Assembly (NCBI RefSeq): GCF_001936255.1
Contig: NZ_CP013704.1
Location: 372,001-436,000 of the forward strand
Direction: 5' to 3'
DNA length: 64,000 nt
Source of the DNA: Borrelia anserina Es
GTDB taxonomy: Bacteria > Spirochaetota > Spirochaetia > Borreliales > Borreliaceae
A model generated the notes under the pieces. That model ran no database searches. It was not told the DNA's origin and saw only the letters and a list, made by a program, of their open reading frames with translations. Made by a program: the position numbers and the translations under genes. Below are positions 10,057-19,054 of the stretch, piece by piece. How positions within the stretch are numbered: position 1 is the stretch's first letter; the number at the start of each line of letters is the position of its first letter.

Positions 10057-10526
10057 ATAAGATACCAAGCTTTGCAATTGATCACACAAAATTAAAACCC
10101 GGAATATATATCTCAAGAAAAGATACATTTGAGAATTTAATACTCACTACTGTGGATATTAGGATGAAAACTCCTGGCAAAGAGCCTGTAATCAACAATG
10201 CAGAACTACATACAATTGAACACATAGGAGCAACGCTGTTGAGAAACAACAAAGTCTGGGCTGAGAAAATACTGTACTTTGGACCAATGGGCTGCAGAAC
10301 TGGATTTTACTTAATTCTTATAGGTAATTACGAAAGCCAAGATCTTATTGATTTAATATCTTGGCTTTTTCATGAGATCGCAAATTTTCAAGGAAATGTT
10401 ATAGGAGCAACTGAAAAAGAATGTGGTAATTATCAAGATCATAATCTAAACATGGCAAAGTATGAATCCAAGCGGTATTTAGCAATATTAGCAAACATCA
10501 AAGAAGAAAACCTAATATATCCCTAA
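10053..10526 (+). CDS. luxS: S-ribosylhomocysteine lyase (LuxS, AI-2 synthase)
   Basis: Converts S-ribosylhomocysteine to homocysteine and DPD, the AI-2 precursor. The open frame extends upstream into metK, but the ATG at 10053-10055 overlaps the metK stop and gives [17 protein letters not shown], the usual LuxS N-terminus, and a 157-residue protein of family length. The metal site HTIEH is at residues 53-57, and the catalytic cysteine is in MGCRTGFY. In Borrelia no complete methyl cycle regenerates methionine, so LuxS mainly removes the toxic intermediate; AI-2 signalling is a proposed second role. Confidence 0.96.
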   Translation: MNKIPSFAIDHTKLKPGIYISRKDTFENLILTTVDIRMKTPGKEPVINNAELHTIEHIGATLLRNNKVWAEKILYFGPMGCRTGFYLILIGNYESQDLIDLISWLFHEIANFQGNVIGATEKECGNYQDHNLNMAKYESKRYLAILANIKEENLIYP

Positions 10527-10587
10527 AGAACAATAAAGATCTATTCATACTCCAGAAACAACACATCATTTGCAAAAATACAGGAAA

Positions 10588-10647
10588 GGTATGTTTTTAT
10601 TAGGTCATGAAACTTAAATGCACCAGACATAATAAAAAATTCATACC
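10588..10647. terminator. Imperfect hairpin between convergent luxS and HIT genes
   Basis: GGTATG followed by TTTTTATTA (10588-10602) can pair with TAATAAAAA (10630-10638) and CATACC (10642-10647), enclosing a 27-nt loop. Its place in the 127-bp gap between two converging genes suggests a bidirectional terminator, but the stem is interrupted and mainly A/T. Confidence 0.3.
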
Positions 10648-10653
10648 CTAACT

Positions 10654-11085
10654 TTAAGAAAAATCTTCAATATTTTGACTTATCTTTTTAGATAAATTCA
10701 AAAATTCATCTCCTGAAAGTTCAATGTTACTATCTTTTGTAAAAACAAAATTATCGCCCTGAAATCTCGGAACTACATGAAAATGAGTATGAAAAATAAC
10801 CTGCCCGGCATCGGAACCAATTGCACTATAAATATTAACTCCACTACAAATATCCAACCCCAACCTTTTCAAAGAAAGGGCTACTCGCTTACAAACCCTA
10901 AATACCTGTCCATTAAGTTCATCACTCATATTCAAAGCATCATTGCTATGTTGCTTTGGAATAACAAGAGTATGTCCAATATTTAAAGGATTAATATCAA
11001 GAAAAGCAAGTACTAAGTCATCCTCATAAACTTTATAACAGAAAATCTCATTCTTAACAATTTTGCAAAAAATACAATCACTCAA
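10654..11085 (-). CDS. HIT family protein (Hint/HinT-like)
   Basis: Histidine-triad nucleotide-binding protein, a family that hydrolyses nucleoside phosphoramidates or related nucleotides. The triad HTHFHVVPR is near residues 96-104, and the N-terminus has the typical DCIFCKIV segment with paired Cys. The TTG at 11083-11085 is preferred, because GGAGA sits at the right distance and it gives MSDCIFCKI, 143 residues. An upstream TTG at 11097 has no ribosome-binding site. It was called a protein kinase C inhibitor homologue in older Borrelia annotation, which says nothing about its function. Convergent with luxS, 46 bp ahead of mgtE. Confidence 0.9.
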   Translation of the reverse strand: MSDCIFCKIVKNEIFCYKVYEDDLVLAFLDINPLNIGHTLVIPKQHSNDALNMSDELNGQVFRVCKRVALSLKRLGLDICSGVNIYSAIGSDAGQVIFHTHFHVVPRFQGDNFVFTKDSNIELSGDEFLNLSKKISQNIEDFS

Positions 11086-11131
11086 AATTTTCTCCAATCT
11101 AATTTTATCTCCAATCCTACCAGAAATACAC

Positions 11132-12493
11132 CTAAAAATAATTAGTCAATATTAAGCTCGCTATATTAAAATAAGCAATTAAGGTAACAACGTCAGCAAT
11201 AGTAGTAATTAGAGGTCCTGCCATTAAAGCTGGATCTAGTCTCACAAACTTGGCTAAAATAGGTAAAAGACCTCCCAATACTTTGGCTACCATCAACCCT
11301 ATCATCAAACATGCAGAAACAACAAAAGCTATTCTAAATCTCTCATTATGCTCAGGAATTACAAAAAGTACAATTCTTAAGAAATTAACACTAGCAAGAA
11401 TTGAACCAACTAAGATGCTAACACATACTTCTTTAAGTAGAACCCTAAAAAAATCCTTTACCTTAAGAGTCCCAAGCGCAAGCTCACGAATAATCAATGC
11501 AGATGCCTGAGAACCAGCATTACCTGCAGTATCCATTAAAAGTGGAATAAAACTAGCTAAAATAACTAAAGATAAGAACAAATTCTGATAATTAGTAATT
11601 ATAGTGGCAGTCAAAGTAGAAGATATCATAAGTATCAAAAGCCAAATTATTCTGTTTTTTGTCATGTCAAAAATAGAAGTATCAAGATACGACTTACCTA
11701 AAGGAGTAACCGCAGCCATTATTTGAAAATCTTCCGTATTTAAATTCTGAATAACCTCAAGAATATCATCAATAATAATGACTCCTATCATTCGTCCTTC
11801 ATTATCGACAACAGGAACACTCGAGATATCATGATTCTGAAAGAGAAGAGCGACATCTTCTTTCTCATCACTAACTCTTACAATATAAAATCCGCTACTC
11901 TTCATTATTTCAGAAATAATAACATTATCACTAGACAATATTAAATCATCAATCTTTACAACACCTTTTAACCGTTTTTCTTCATCTGTAATATAATAGG
12001 TATAAACATCCTCCTTAGTTTTTGCAACTTTCCTAATATAATCAAGAGCTTCTCCAACACGAAAATAATCTTTAAGTTCAATATATTCTATTGTCACAAT
12101 TGAACCAGCAGAGTCATCACTATAAGACAAGAATTTATTAATAATTTCTCTATTTTCCTCAGTAGAACTTGCTAAAAACCTTTGCACAACATTCGCCGGA
12201 ACTTCTTCTAAAAGATCAATAACATCATCAAGATTTAATTCGTCTATCATCTCTCTTATTTCTCTGTTTGTAAAAGAATTAGCCAATTTATTTTTTGTGA
12301 CTTGATCAAAGTTAGAAAAAGCTTCAACAGCAACCTTTTTGGGGAGAAACCTATAAAGCAAAATCAAATCAGAACCACTAAGTTTCTTTAAAGCTTCACT
12401 AATATCAAAAGCATCGTATTTTAAAAGCTCTTCCTTTATATCAGAATATCTCTTCTCTTTAAGCAAGGTTTTTAAAAATACAACATCTATCAT
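11132..12493 (-). CDS. mgtE: MgtE-family magnesium transporter
   Basis: Mg2+ channel/transporter of the inner membrane. Domains run in the usual order: cytoplasmic MgtE_N helical domain (about residues 1-130), two CBS domains (about 130-255, e.g. SVPVVDNEGRMIGVI), and a membrane domain with five helices (about 285-453). The family pore signature is seen in MDTAGNAGSQASAL and again near the C-terminus (RLDPALMAGPLITTIADV). Length of 453 residues is normal. In the family, Mg2+ binding between the N and CBS domains closes the pore, so it is probably regulated by its own ligand. Upstream of the HIT gene and downstream of treA. Confidence 0.95.
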   Translation of the reverse strand: MIDVVFLKTLLKEKRYSDIKEELLKYDAFDISEALKKLSGSDLILLYRFLPKKVAVEAFSNFDQVTKNKLANSFTNREIREMIDELNLDDVIDLLEEVPANVVQRFLASSTEENREIINKFLSYSDDSAGSIVTIEYIELKDYFRVGEALDYIRKVAKTKEDVYTYYITDEEKRLKGVVKIDDLILSSDNVIISEIMKSSGFYIVRVSDEKEDVALLFQNHDISSVPVVDNEGRMIGVIIIDDILEVIQNLNTEDFQIMAAVTPLGKSYLDTSIFDMTKNRIIWLLILMISSTLTATIITNYQNLFLSLVILASFIPLLMDTAGNAGSQASALIIRELALGTLKVKDFFRVLLKEVCVSILVGSILASVNFLRIVLFVIPEHNERFRIAFVVSACLMIGLMVAKVLGGLLPILAKFVRLDPALMAGPLITTIADVVTLIAYFNIASLILTNYF

Positions 12494-12547
12494 AATAACA
12501 ATATCTCCAAGATTCTAATTTTGAATAAATATTTGCTAACCTATTAA

Positions 12548-13972
12548 TTAAAGCTTATCTAAAAGCATTGAACATCTACCTGAAGGTATAGGCAAAGTCT
12601 TTTCTTTTTTATTCAATATATTTATTGTAAAGTAGTAAAGTTTTTCAGATTCCATTTTGATCTCCCAGCCCCTCTTTCCCTTATTACATATAATTGTGGT
12701 TTGATTCTTCTTAAGTGATAGGCTCTCTATGCCCATGACCTCAAGAGCAGGAATATTCCAGTAAACTGTTTTATCGGGCAAACTAATCGTAAGTCCAATA
12801 ATGTTTTCTATCATCAGACTAATACTAAAAAGTGAAAGATAACAAATAACATCTTTTTCTGGAAGAACTTTTTTCTCAACATCAAAATATGCAGGTCCTT
12901 CTTTCATTGGCTTATAAGCCTCCCAAATATGTCCCTTGACTTTACCATCAGGCAATAAAGTATCCAGTATATAATACAAATGTCTTATTGTAAATTCCCT
13001 TGCGATATTTGCACGTCTACAATATTCAAGTCCTTTAATAACAAAAAAATTCATATAAGTATAAACAGAACCATAATACCCATTTCCATCTAAATTAAAG
13101 TTAGGGTCATTAGCGGCAAGGGTAGGAAAAGGATTGGGTGTTCCAAAATATTCATGACTTTTTAAATAAAAAATCATTCTCTCTATCCTATCCTCACTTG
13201 GAATTCCAGAAAGAAGTGGTAAAAATCCTACTATTGTCTTACATCTAACAATATTTTCATTAACATCAAGATCATAATAAAAGCCATCTTTTTCATCCCA
13301 CATCAATGAATTAATTTTAGCCTTAAGAGAAAAAAATCTTTTTTTATATTCAAGGGATAAATTTTTATCATTTAGTATATCTGCCAATTTTGCAATACAA
13401 TATGCACTGTGCACCTGAAATGAATTAAAATCTATAGGGTAATAAGCATCCTTTCTGGGAGAATTTTTATAAAAAATTTTATTCATATCAATTGAATAAA
13501 GACCATTCACTCTTAAAAACTTTTTTTCTATCCACTTATAATACTTATCAAGAACTGGCAAAACATCATAGATACGCCTCTTATTACCCGTTTTATGATA
13601 TAAATTATATTCAACCCAAGCAAAAATTGGCAATCCAATACCATCATCATTTCCTTCTATACGAACAACATTATTATTGTGATCATAACGGGCTCTAATT
13701 GCACCAGATGCCTCTTGAAGCTCATAAAATTTATCGATAGTAGATGTGGGAGAATATTCTCCATTACTGTAAACAAGAAAGAAGCTAGAAAGACAAGCTT
13801 GAAGCTGATCTATAAATCCAATATTTTCAGAATAATAATTTTTATCCTTTTTACCCCTCTCTAAAGACTGAGGAAAAACGATTTTGTCTCGAATCCAGGA
13901 AAGACTTTTATTATAAATATCAATGAAATCCTGATCGTAATAGTAAATTTTAGGAAACACACTCTTATTCAA
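12548..13972 (-). CDS. treA: Trehalase-family glycoside hydrolase
   Basis: The 474-residue protein occupies the place of the gene annotated as trehalase in B. burgdorferi. Visible segments fit an (alpha/alpha)6-barrel hydrolase of the GH37/GH63 type: WDEKDGFYYDLD, GNGYYGSVYTYMNFFV and HIWEAYKP, with acidic residues suited for catalysis. The full GH37 trehalase signatures are not evident, so the exact substrate is uncertain. No signal peptide, so cytoplasmic action is expected. Translation starts at TTG (13970-13972) with AGAGG eight bases upstream. Single gene, with about 180 bp of AT-rich DNA upstream before the bmp terminator. Confidence 0.75.
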   Translation of the reverse strand: MNKSVFPKIYYYDQDFIDIYNKSLSWIRDKIVFPQSLERGKKDKNYYSENIGFIDQLQACLSSFFLVYSNGEYSPTSTIDKFYELQEASGAIRARYDHNNNVVRIEGNDDGIGLPIFAWVEYNLYHKTGNKRRIYDVLPVLDKYYKWIEKKFLRVNGLYSIDMNKIFYKNSPRKDAYYPIDFNSFQVHSAYCIAKLADILNDKNLSLEYKKRFFSLKAKINSLMWDEKDGFYYDLDVNENIVRCKTIVGFLPLLSGIPSEDRIERMIFYLKSHEYFGTPNPFPTLAANDPNFNLDGNGYYGSVYTYMNFFVIKGLEYCRRANIAREFTIRHLYYILDTLLPDGKVKGHIWEAYKPMKEGPAYFDVEKKVLPEKDVICYLSLFSISLMIENIIGLTISLPDKTVYWNIPALEVMGIESLSLKKNQTTIICNKGKRGWEIKMESEKLYYFTINILNKKEKTLPIPSGRCSMLLDKL

Positions 13973-14150
13973 TGCTTAAACCTCTGAAAAATAAATATCA
14001 ATCAACTTCTATTCATTATACATTATTATAATAACAAAATGAGACTTAAAACCAAAAGTTTTAACACTAAGCATAATTTTAAAGCTAATAAACGTCTAAT
14101 CAAGATGGGTTAATTAAAACTATAAATTATAAAAACAGATTGATAAACTA
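13973..14150. other. AT-rich intergenic spacer upstream of treA
   Basis: No coding frame, RNA gene or clear repeat seen. It must carry the leftward treA promoter, but I cannot single out a convincing -35/-10 pair. Confidence 0.5.
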
Positions 14151-14184
14151 AAAATTAAAAAAGCTTAGGCATGAAAACCTAAGC
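14151..14184 (-). terminator. Rho-independent terminator of the bmp cluster
   Basis: Reading leftward, GCTTAGG (14184-14178) pairs perfectly with CCTAAGC (14169-14163) across an 8-nt loop, followed by TTTTTTAATTTTT. This is the best terminator in the window. It lies about 55 bp after the end of the bmpA-like remnant and so closes the leftward bmp transcription unit. Confidence 0.8.
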
Positions 14185-14238
14185 CCCTCTAATATTTAGA
14201 GAATATGCAAATATATTTTTAATAATTATTCACATTAA

Positions 14239-14668
14239 CTAAATAATATTGTAGCCTACCAAAAATGCTCCTTCTTCAGTTCTAAAAGTTATGGCTAACA
14301 AGTTCTCAGGAATTACTAAATCACTACCATAAACAGGATCAATAATTGCATACTTAATCTCCGAACTCTCTAAAGCAACAATAATAGCGAAATTACTAAA
14401 CTCATATCCAATTAACCAGTAAAACCTATACTATCAATCTTTAATGATTCAAGATCAGCTAAATAGGAACTTGCATTAGATTATTTCATAACTATTTTCA
14501 ACCCGAATTCTTTTTTCAACTCCTTAACACCTTTCCAAGCACTTCCATTAAAAGACGCGTCATCAAAGGTTCATTCACTAAAACAGCTACTTTAATAAGC
14601 CTACCACCAAATTTAGAATCAGAACATGCAAAACAAAAAACACATAAAATTAAAAATAAAGTTCTCAA
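14239..14668 (-). pseudogene. bmpA: bmpA-like basic membrane lipoprotein, truncated and frameshifted
   Basis: A relic of a Bmp lipoprotein gene, best matching BmpA (P39). It starts at TTG 14666-14668 with AAAGGA at 8 bases and a good lipoprotein signal (LCVFCFAC). After VAVLVNE the frame slips: one missing G would restore the family motif VNGTFDD, and the next frame continues as FDDASFNGSAWKG. A TAA replaces a codon after KIVMK, where relatives have KES. A further shift lies before [11 protein letters not shown], which continues through [11 protein letters not shown] and [12 protein letters not shown] and then stops. Everything after the first 40 percent of the protein is deleted. It lies directly downstream of bmpC, the place of bmpA in the order D-C-A-B. 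No bmpB is seen. Confidence 0.85.
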
Positions 14669-14703
14669 ATATATTTTCCTTTAAGCTAATGTAATCACAA
14701 AGT

Positions 14704-15771
14704 CTATAACCTTGTTCTCAATAAATCAAGTTCATATTCAGTAGAAGGTATAATAAGAGTACCATTAACTATCTCAGTCTGAATCTTTGTAAGAGCATCA
14801 AACAAATTATTACCAATAATACTAGGATCTTTAACAACATCTACAACACCATCCTTAATTCCCATTTCAATGATCCTGCCACCATGAAATGCTCGAATTT
14901 TTATAACATCCAACGAAAAATTATATATTACCTTCCCTACATCCTTAATCACAGAAGTAATAACATTTCCAGGTGCAAGGTACGACTGATCTCTGTTAAC
15001 TCCAACAACATAATAGCCATCTCCAAGACGCTTTGCAGCATCAAACACACCAAGCGAAGCAGGACCCATTACAGGAAAAATAACATCAACACCATCATCA
15101 ATGTACATACGCTCAGCCACAAATCTACCATTATCCTTACTCATTTCATCTAAAATTCTCTTTAAAATTACTCTTGTCTTGGGATTTGCATAAAAAGCTC
15201 CTGCCCTAAATCCAACTAAAAATCTCTCGACATAACCAACATTAACGCCAGTAACAAATCCAATCCTATTTCTCTTACTCATCTTAGCAGCAAGATATCC
15301 AGCTAAAAACGCTCCTTCCTCAGATTTAAAATTAATAGCCAAAAAATTTTTAGGAATTAGAACATTATTGTAATTAAAAGGATCTATAATCCCATAATAA
15401 ATATTCGGATTCTCATGAGAAAACCTTACTGCAGAATCAGAAAAACGAGCACTAATAAACCAAATAAGATTGGCACCATCCTTTTGTAATGAATAAACAT
15501 CTTCTGCTAACACTTCATCAGATGTCATCAATCTTTTACCTTCAACAGGATAAGGTGTTAAAACCTTTGGAACAAGTTTAATTCCAAACTCATTCCTTAT
15601 TTTAACAGCAGACTCAAAAGCACTTTGAAGATAACCCTCATCATCAAAATTACTTTGAGCCACAACTCCCATAACAACTTGCTTATCAATAACAGAAGAA
15701 GATTCTCCTGAAGAAAAACAAGACACAAATAAAAAACCAAATAAAATCATAAAACATAAATTTTTTAACAC
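14704..15771 (-). CDS. bmpC: Basic membrane lipoprotein BmpC
   Basis: Substrate-binding lipoprotein of the Bmp/Med (PnrA-like) family, whose members bind purine nucleosides. The product resembles BmpC by its segment YPVEGKRLMTSDE and by position. The GTG at 15769-15771 is chosen: GGAGAGG lies 7 bases upstream and it gives a clean lipoprotein signal ending in FLFVSC, with a mature protein from the Cys and 355 residues in total. An upstream ATG (15867) would put 32 residues with a second hydrophobic stretch in front. Family features include EEGAFLAGYLAAKMS, VMGPASLGVFDAAKRLG and GVNRDQSYLAPGNV. No transporter genes lie nearby. It is flanked on both sides by broken bmp copies. Confidence 0.92.
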   Translation of the reverse strand: MLKNLCFMILFGFLFVSCFSSGESSSVIDKQVVMGVVAQSNFDDEGYLQSAFESAVKIRNEFGIKLVPKVLTPYPVEGKRLMTSDEVLAEDVYSLQKDGANLIWFISARFSDSAVRFSHENPNIYYGIIDPFNYNNVLIPKNFLAINFKSEEGAFLAGYLAAKMSKRNRIGFVTGVNVGYVERFLVGFRAGAFYANPKTRVILKRILDEMSKDNGRFVAERMYIDDGVDVIFPVMGPASLGVFDAAKRLGDGYYVVGVNRDQSYLAPGNVITSVIKDVGKVIYNFSLDVIKIRAFHGGRIIEMGIKDGVVDVVKDPSIIGNNLFDALTKIQTEIVNGTLIIPSTEYELDLLRTRL

Positions 15772-15957
15772 AGACCATCCTCTCCTCATAAAACAAATGC
15801 AAACATTTTTAAATTTTAAAATAAAAATATCTAAGCAAACTATCAATAAAAAAAAGCACCCAGTCATAAATATTTAAATCTACCTTACATAAAAGTAAAG
15901 GTAAAGGTAAATTTAAAAAAGAAATACCAATGAATTACCTACTCTTAAAGCAAGTAA

Positions 15958-16996
15958 TTAGTTCAATGGGTTATAAATATCTAAAAACTTATTATATTCA
16001 TCAAGATTGTTTGAAATCAAAATATTCCCACTAACTATTTCATATTCTATAGCCTCAATCTTAATTCTCATGTCATCCTTGATTCTGACACCATGCTTAA
16101 TAACACCACAGCACCATCTCTAATAACCTAATTTTTACTTTTCCACCATCAAAATTATTTGTATCCAAATAGTCCTTTGTTATTTCATAAAGATAACTTC
16201 CGACATTTTTAATAACTGACATTAAAACATTATTAGGCGCAAGACATGACTGATCCTGATCAACCCCCAATAATATAATATCCAGCTCCAAGTTCCTTTG
16301 CAACCTCAATAACCCCAAGACCTGCAAGGCCTGCTGCTTAAAAATATGACATCAGTATCATCTCCGTACATCCTTAAAGCAATAGTTCTAGCTAAAGATA
16401 AATCTACAAATGATCCCAAATACTGATAATTTAAGTTAATATCTTTATCTGCATATTTAGCAACAGATTCATACTCATATCTAAATGAATTAATAACCAT
16501 ACCATCCATTCCATCCAAAAATCTAATCTTACCTGTCTTAGATGTCTTAGCAGCTATATACCCAGCTAAAAATGAAGCCTCTTAAACTTTAAATGAGAGG
16601 CTAAGCAAATTATCAGGAAAACTGACGTTATCCCCATAAGTAACATCAATAAGATCCATAATTAACATCCTTATTAAGCACAGCTGCCTGTTGAATAACC
16701 TCTTGGAGAACAAAACCAACTCCCCAGATAATTGTAGAACCTTTATCTTTAAGAGCTTCTAAATCATTATCATAAGCAGAGCTTGTTGAAGCCTCTCCAA
16801 CAAGCTCGACTCCAAAATTCTCTTTTAGCATTTGAAAACTATTCCAATCATCTCCACCAAATGACTTGCCATCAAAAGTTCCATTAACTATCAGAGAAAT
16901 TGCAGGCCTTTGCAAAGAACAAGAAGTAGATAACTTCTTGCTATAACCTAAAGTTAACACAAGAGAAATGAACAACATAAATTTATTCACATACAA
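15958..16996 (-). pseudogene. Tandem bmpD-like gene, frameshifted
   Basis: A second Bmp-family copy between bmpD and bmpC, broken into three frames. Frame 1 (16996 to 16646) has MYVNKFMLFISLVLTLGYSK, in which the expected lipobox cysteine is Tyr, then VNGTFDGKSF and IIWGVGF. The reading then continues in another frame (ASFLAGYIAAKTSKTGKI, MVINSFRYEYES) and in a third (LLGVDQDQSCLAPNN). The C-terminal tail is recognisable to the stop at 15958-15960. The 3' half is nearly identical to bmpD at DNA level, including an uninterrupted block (16137-16232 against 17213-17308), while the 5' half is clearly different. Recent recombination with bmpD, then decay, is the simplest account. Confidence 0.88.
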
Positions 16997-17020
16997 AAGA
17001 CCTGCACCTCTATCATCATC

Positions 17021-18049
17021 TCAACTCTTATTTGATAGACTAACAACAAAGGCATTATAAGATTTTTCATCCTTGGGAACTTCAATCTCATCACCAATGA
17101 TTTTATCTTTAATCTCTGAAAGGGAATCATAATCCTTTATTAAATCCATATTTACCAGTTGATTATTAAAAATCAAATCAAGTGCACCATCTTTAAGACC
17201 TAAGTTTAATACTTTTCCACCATCAAAATTATTTGTATCCAAATAGTCCTTTGTTATTTCATAAAGATAACTTCCGACATTTTTAATAACTGACATTAAA
17301 ACATTATCAGGCGCAAGATATGATTGATCCTGATCAACTCCAATAATATAATATCCAGCTCCAAGTTCTTTAGCGGCCTCAATAGCACCAAGCCCTGAAA
17401 GACCTGCTGCTGCAAATATAATGTCAACTCCAGAAGCATACATCTTACTTGCTATTGAACGTCCAAGTGAAAGATCAGAAAATGTCCCCACATATTGGGA
17501 ATTCAATTCAATATCTTTATTTGCATATTTAGCACCAGCTTCATATCCATATCTAAATGAATTAATAACTACACCATCCATTCCACCTAAAAATCCAATC
17601 TTACCTGTCTTAGATGTCTTAGCAGCTATATACCCAGCTAAAAACGCTCCTTCCTCAGATCTAAAATTCACATTCACCAAGTTGTCGGGCAACTTGACAT
17701 CTCCTGAGTAAGAACCCTCAACAATCCCATAATTCACATTAGAATTTTCAAGAGACTTTTGCAAAAAAATATCTGTAAACTTAAAACCGACTCCCCAAAT
17801 TAAACTAGAACCACTTTCTTCCATTCCTCCAATATCTGCCACGTAGTCAGAAACTTTGGACTCTTTCTGAATTATGTTGACTTTAAAATCTTCCCTAATT
17901 TGAGACGTTGCCTTAAAACAACTCTCATTAAAACCCCTATCATCAAAAGTTCCATCAACAATGAGAGAAACAGTCTTAGATAATGAAGCTTGATCTTGTG
18001 AACCTGAACAACCCACAATCAAAATACATAAAACAACCTTTTTTAACAT
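17021..18049 (-). CDS. bmpD: Basic membrane lipoprotein BmpD
   Basis: Intact 342-residue lipoprotein of the Bmp/PnrA-like family; BmpD of B. burgdorferi has been characterised as a purine-nucleoside-binding protein. The ATG at 18047-18049 has AGGAG nine bases upstream; the in-frame GTG two codons earlier is too close to it. The signal is MLKKVVLCILIVGC, with lipidation expected at Cys14 or so. Typical segments are IVDGTFDDRGFNES, EEGAFLAGYIAAK, AAAGLSGLGAIEAAKELG and GVDQDQSYLAPDNV. It lies 80 bp downstream of rpsG with its own likely promoter. As the only intact bmpD copy, it may supply nucleosides to the purine salvage genes at the other end of the window. Confidence 0.95.
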   Translation of the reverse strand: MLKKVVLCILIVGCSGSQDQASLSKTVSLIVDGTFDDRGFNESCFKATSQIREDFKVNIIQKESKVSDYVADIGGMEESGSSLIWGVGFKFTDIFLQKSLENSNVNYGIVEGSYSGDVKLPDNLVNVNFRSEEGAFLAGYIAAKTSKTGKIGFLGGMDGVVINSFRYGYEAGAKYANKDIELNSQYVGTFSDLSLGRSIASKMYASGVDIIFAAAGLSGLGAIEAAKELGAGYYIIGVDQDQSYLAPDNVLMSVIKNVGSYLYEITKDYLDTNNFDGGKVLNLGLKDGALDLIFNNQLVNMDLIKDYDSLSEIKDKIIGDEIEVPKDEKSYNAFVVSLSNKS

Positions 18050-18068
18050 ATACACGAACTCCTGATCA

Positions 18069-18097
18069 ATTATATCTAAAATTAATCAAACTCACAA
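18069..18097 (-). promoter_or_regulatory. Promoter of bmpD
   Basis: On the minus strand TTGTGA (18097-18092), a 17-bp spacer and TATAAT (18074-18069) lie 20 bp upstream of the bmpD ATG, in the gap after rpsG. It would allow bmpD expression independent of the ribosomal operon. Confidence 0.6.
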
Positions 18098-18129
18098 TAT
18101 TAAAAGTATTAAAAAAGTTGTCCTATTTC

Positions 18130-18603
18130 TTACCATCTATAGTGTGTAAAAGCCCTATTTGCCTCTGCCATTCTGTGAGTATCTTCTCTCTTTTTAAAAG
18201 CAGCACCTGTTGAATTATAAGAATTAATAAGTTCATTTGTTAACTTTTCTTGCATTGACTTTCCACTTGCCTTTCTGGCAGCTGAAATAATCCACTTCAT
18301 TGCCAATGCTTCACGCCTTTCCTCTCTAACTTCAACTGGAACTTGATAAGTGGCACCACCAACTCTTCTACTTCTAACCTCTACAAGTGGTTTAACATTA
18401 TCCAAAGCCTTACTAAAAGCAACAATCTTATCAACTTCTTCAATCCTTTCTGCAAGCATATCAATTGAATTATAAACTATAGCTTCACTGACAGATTTTT
18501 TGCCATCATACATCATTCTATTTACAAATTTAGCAATTACCTGAGAATCATACTTAGAATCTCTAAAGACTTTTTTCTTAATTTTTTTACTCTTTCTTGA
18601 CAT
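18130..18603 (-). CDS. rpsG: 30S ribosomal protein S7
   Basis: Primary assembly protein of the 30S head that binds the 3' domain of 16S rRNA. The 157 residues match bacterial S7 in length and in segments [34 protein letters not shown] and [11 protein letters not shown] at the C-terminus. Last gene of the rpoBC-rpsLG array, 14 bp after rpsL. The fusA and tuf genes that follow in many bacteria are not here; bmpD comes next. Confidence 0.98.
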   Translation of the reverse strand: MSRKSKKIKKKVFRDSKYDSQVIAKFVNRMMYDGKKSVSEAIVYNSIDMLAERIEEVDKIVAFSKALDNVKPLVEVRSRRVGGATYQVPVEVREERREALAMKWIISAARKASGKSMQEKLTNELINSYNSTGAAFKKREDTHRMAEANRAFTHYRW

Positions 18604-18617
18604 ACAATTTATACCTC

Positions 18618-18992
18618 TTAAGCTTTTGGTTTCTTAGTCCCATATTTAGAACGACCTTGCTTTCGATTATTAACACCAAGAGTATCCTTAGCTCCCCTGA
18701 TGATATGGTACCTAACACCTGGCAAATCTTTAACTCGTCCACCTCTAATCAGAACAACCGAATGTTCCTGTAAATTATGACCAATTCCTGGAATATAAGC
18801 TGTTACTTCAAATCCATTTGAAAGCCTAACACGGGCTACTTTTCTTAAAGCTGAATTAGGTTTTTTAGGCGTTACTGTCATTACACGAGTACAAATTCCT
18901 CTCCTTTGAGGACAATTTTGAAGCGCAGGAGATGCTGTCTTTTCTTTTTGACTCTTTCTTGGCTTCCTAATTAGTTGATTAATTGTAGGCAT
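18618..18992 (-). CDS. rpsL: 30S ribosomal protein S12
   Basis: Decoding-centre protein of the small subunit. The 124 residues contain the invariant [11 protein letters not shown] and [14 protein letters not shown] segments. The two lysines whose changes give streptomycin resistance elsewhere (in KPNS and VKDLPG) are wild-type. It follows rpoC by 62 bp and precedes rpsG by 14 bp. Confidence 0.98.
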   Translation of the reverse strand: MPTINQLIRKPRKSQKEKTASPALQNCPQRRGICTRVMTVTPKKPNSALRKVARVRLSNGFEVTAYIPGIGHNLQEHSVVLIRGGRVKDLPGVRYHIIRGAKDTLGVNNRKQGRSKYGTKKPKA

Positions 18993-19054
18993 CTATGCTC
19001 CCCTTTTCCTAATTTTACCAATAAATGGTATCAAATATATAATTTATTTTCAAG

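Noticed and set aside
14884-15153. Plus-strand ORF opposite bmpC
   Set aside because: Antisense of an intact lipoprotein gene, with low-complexity product.
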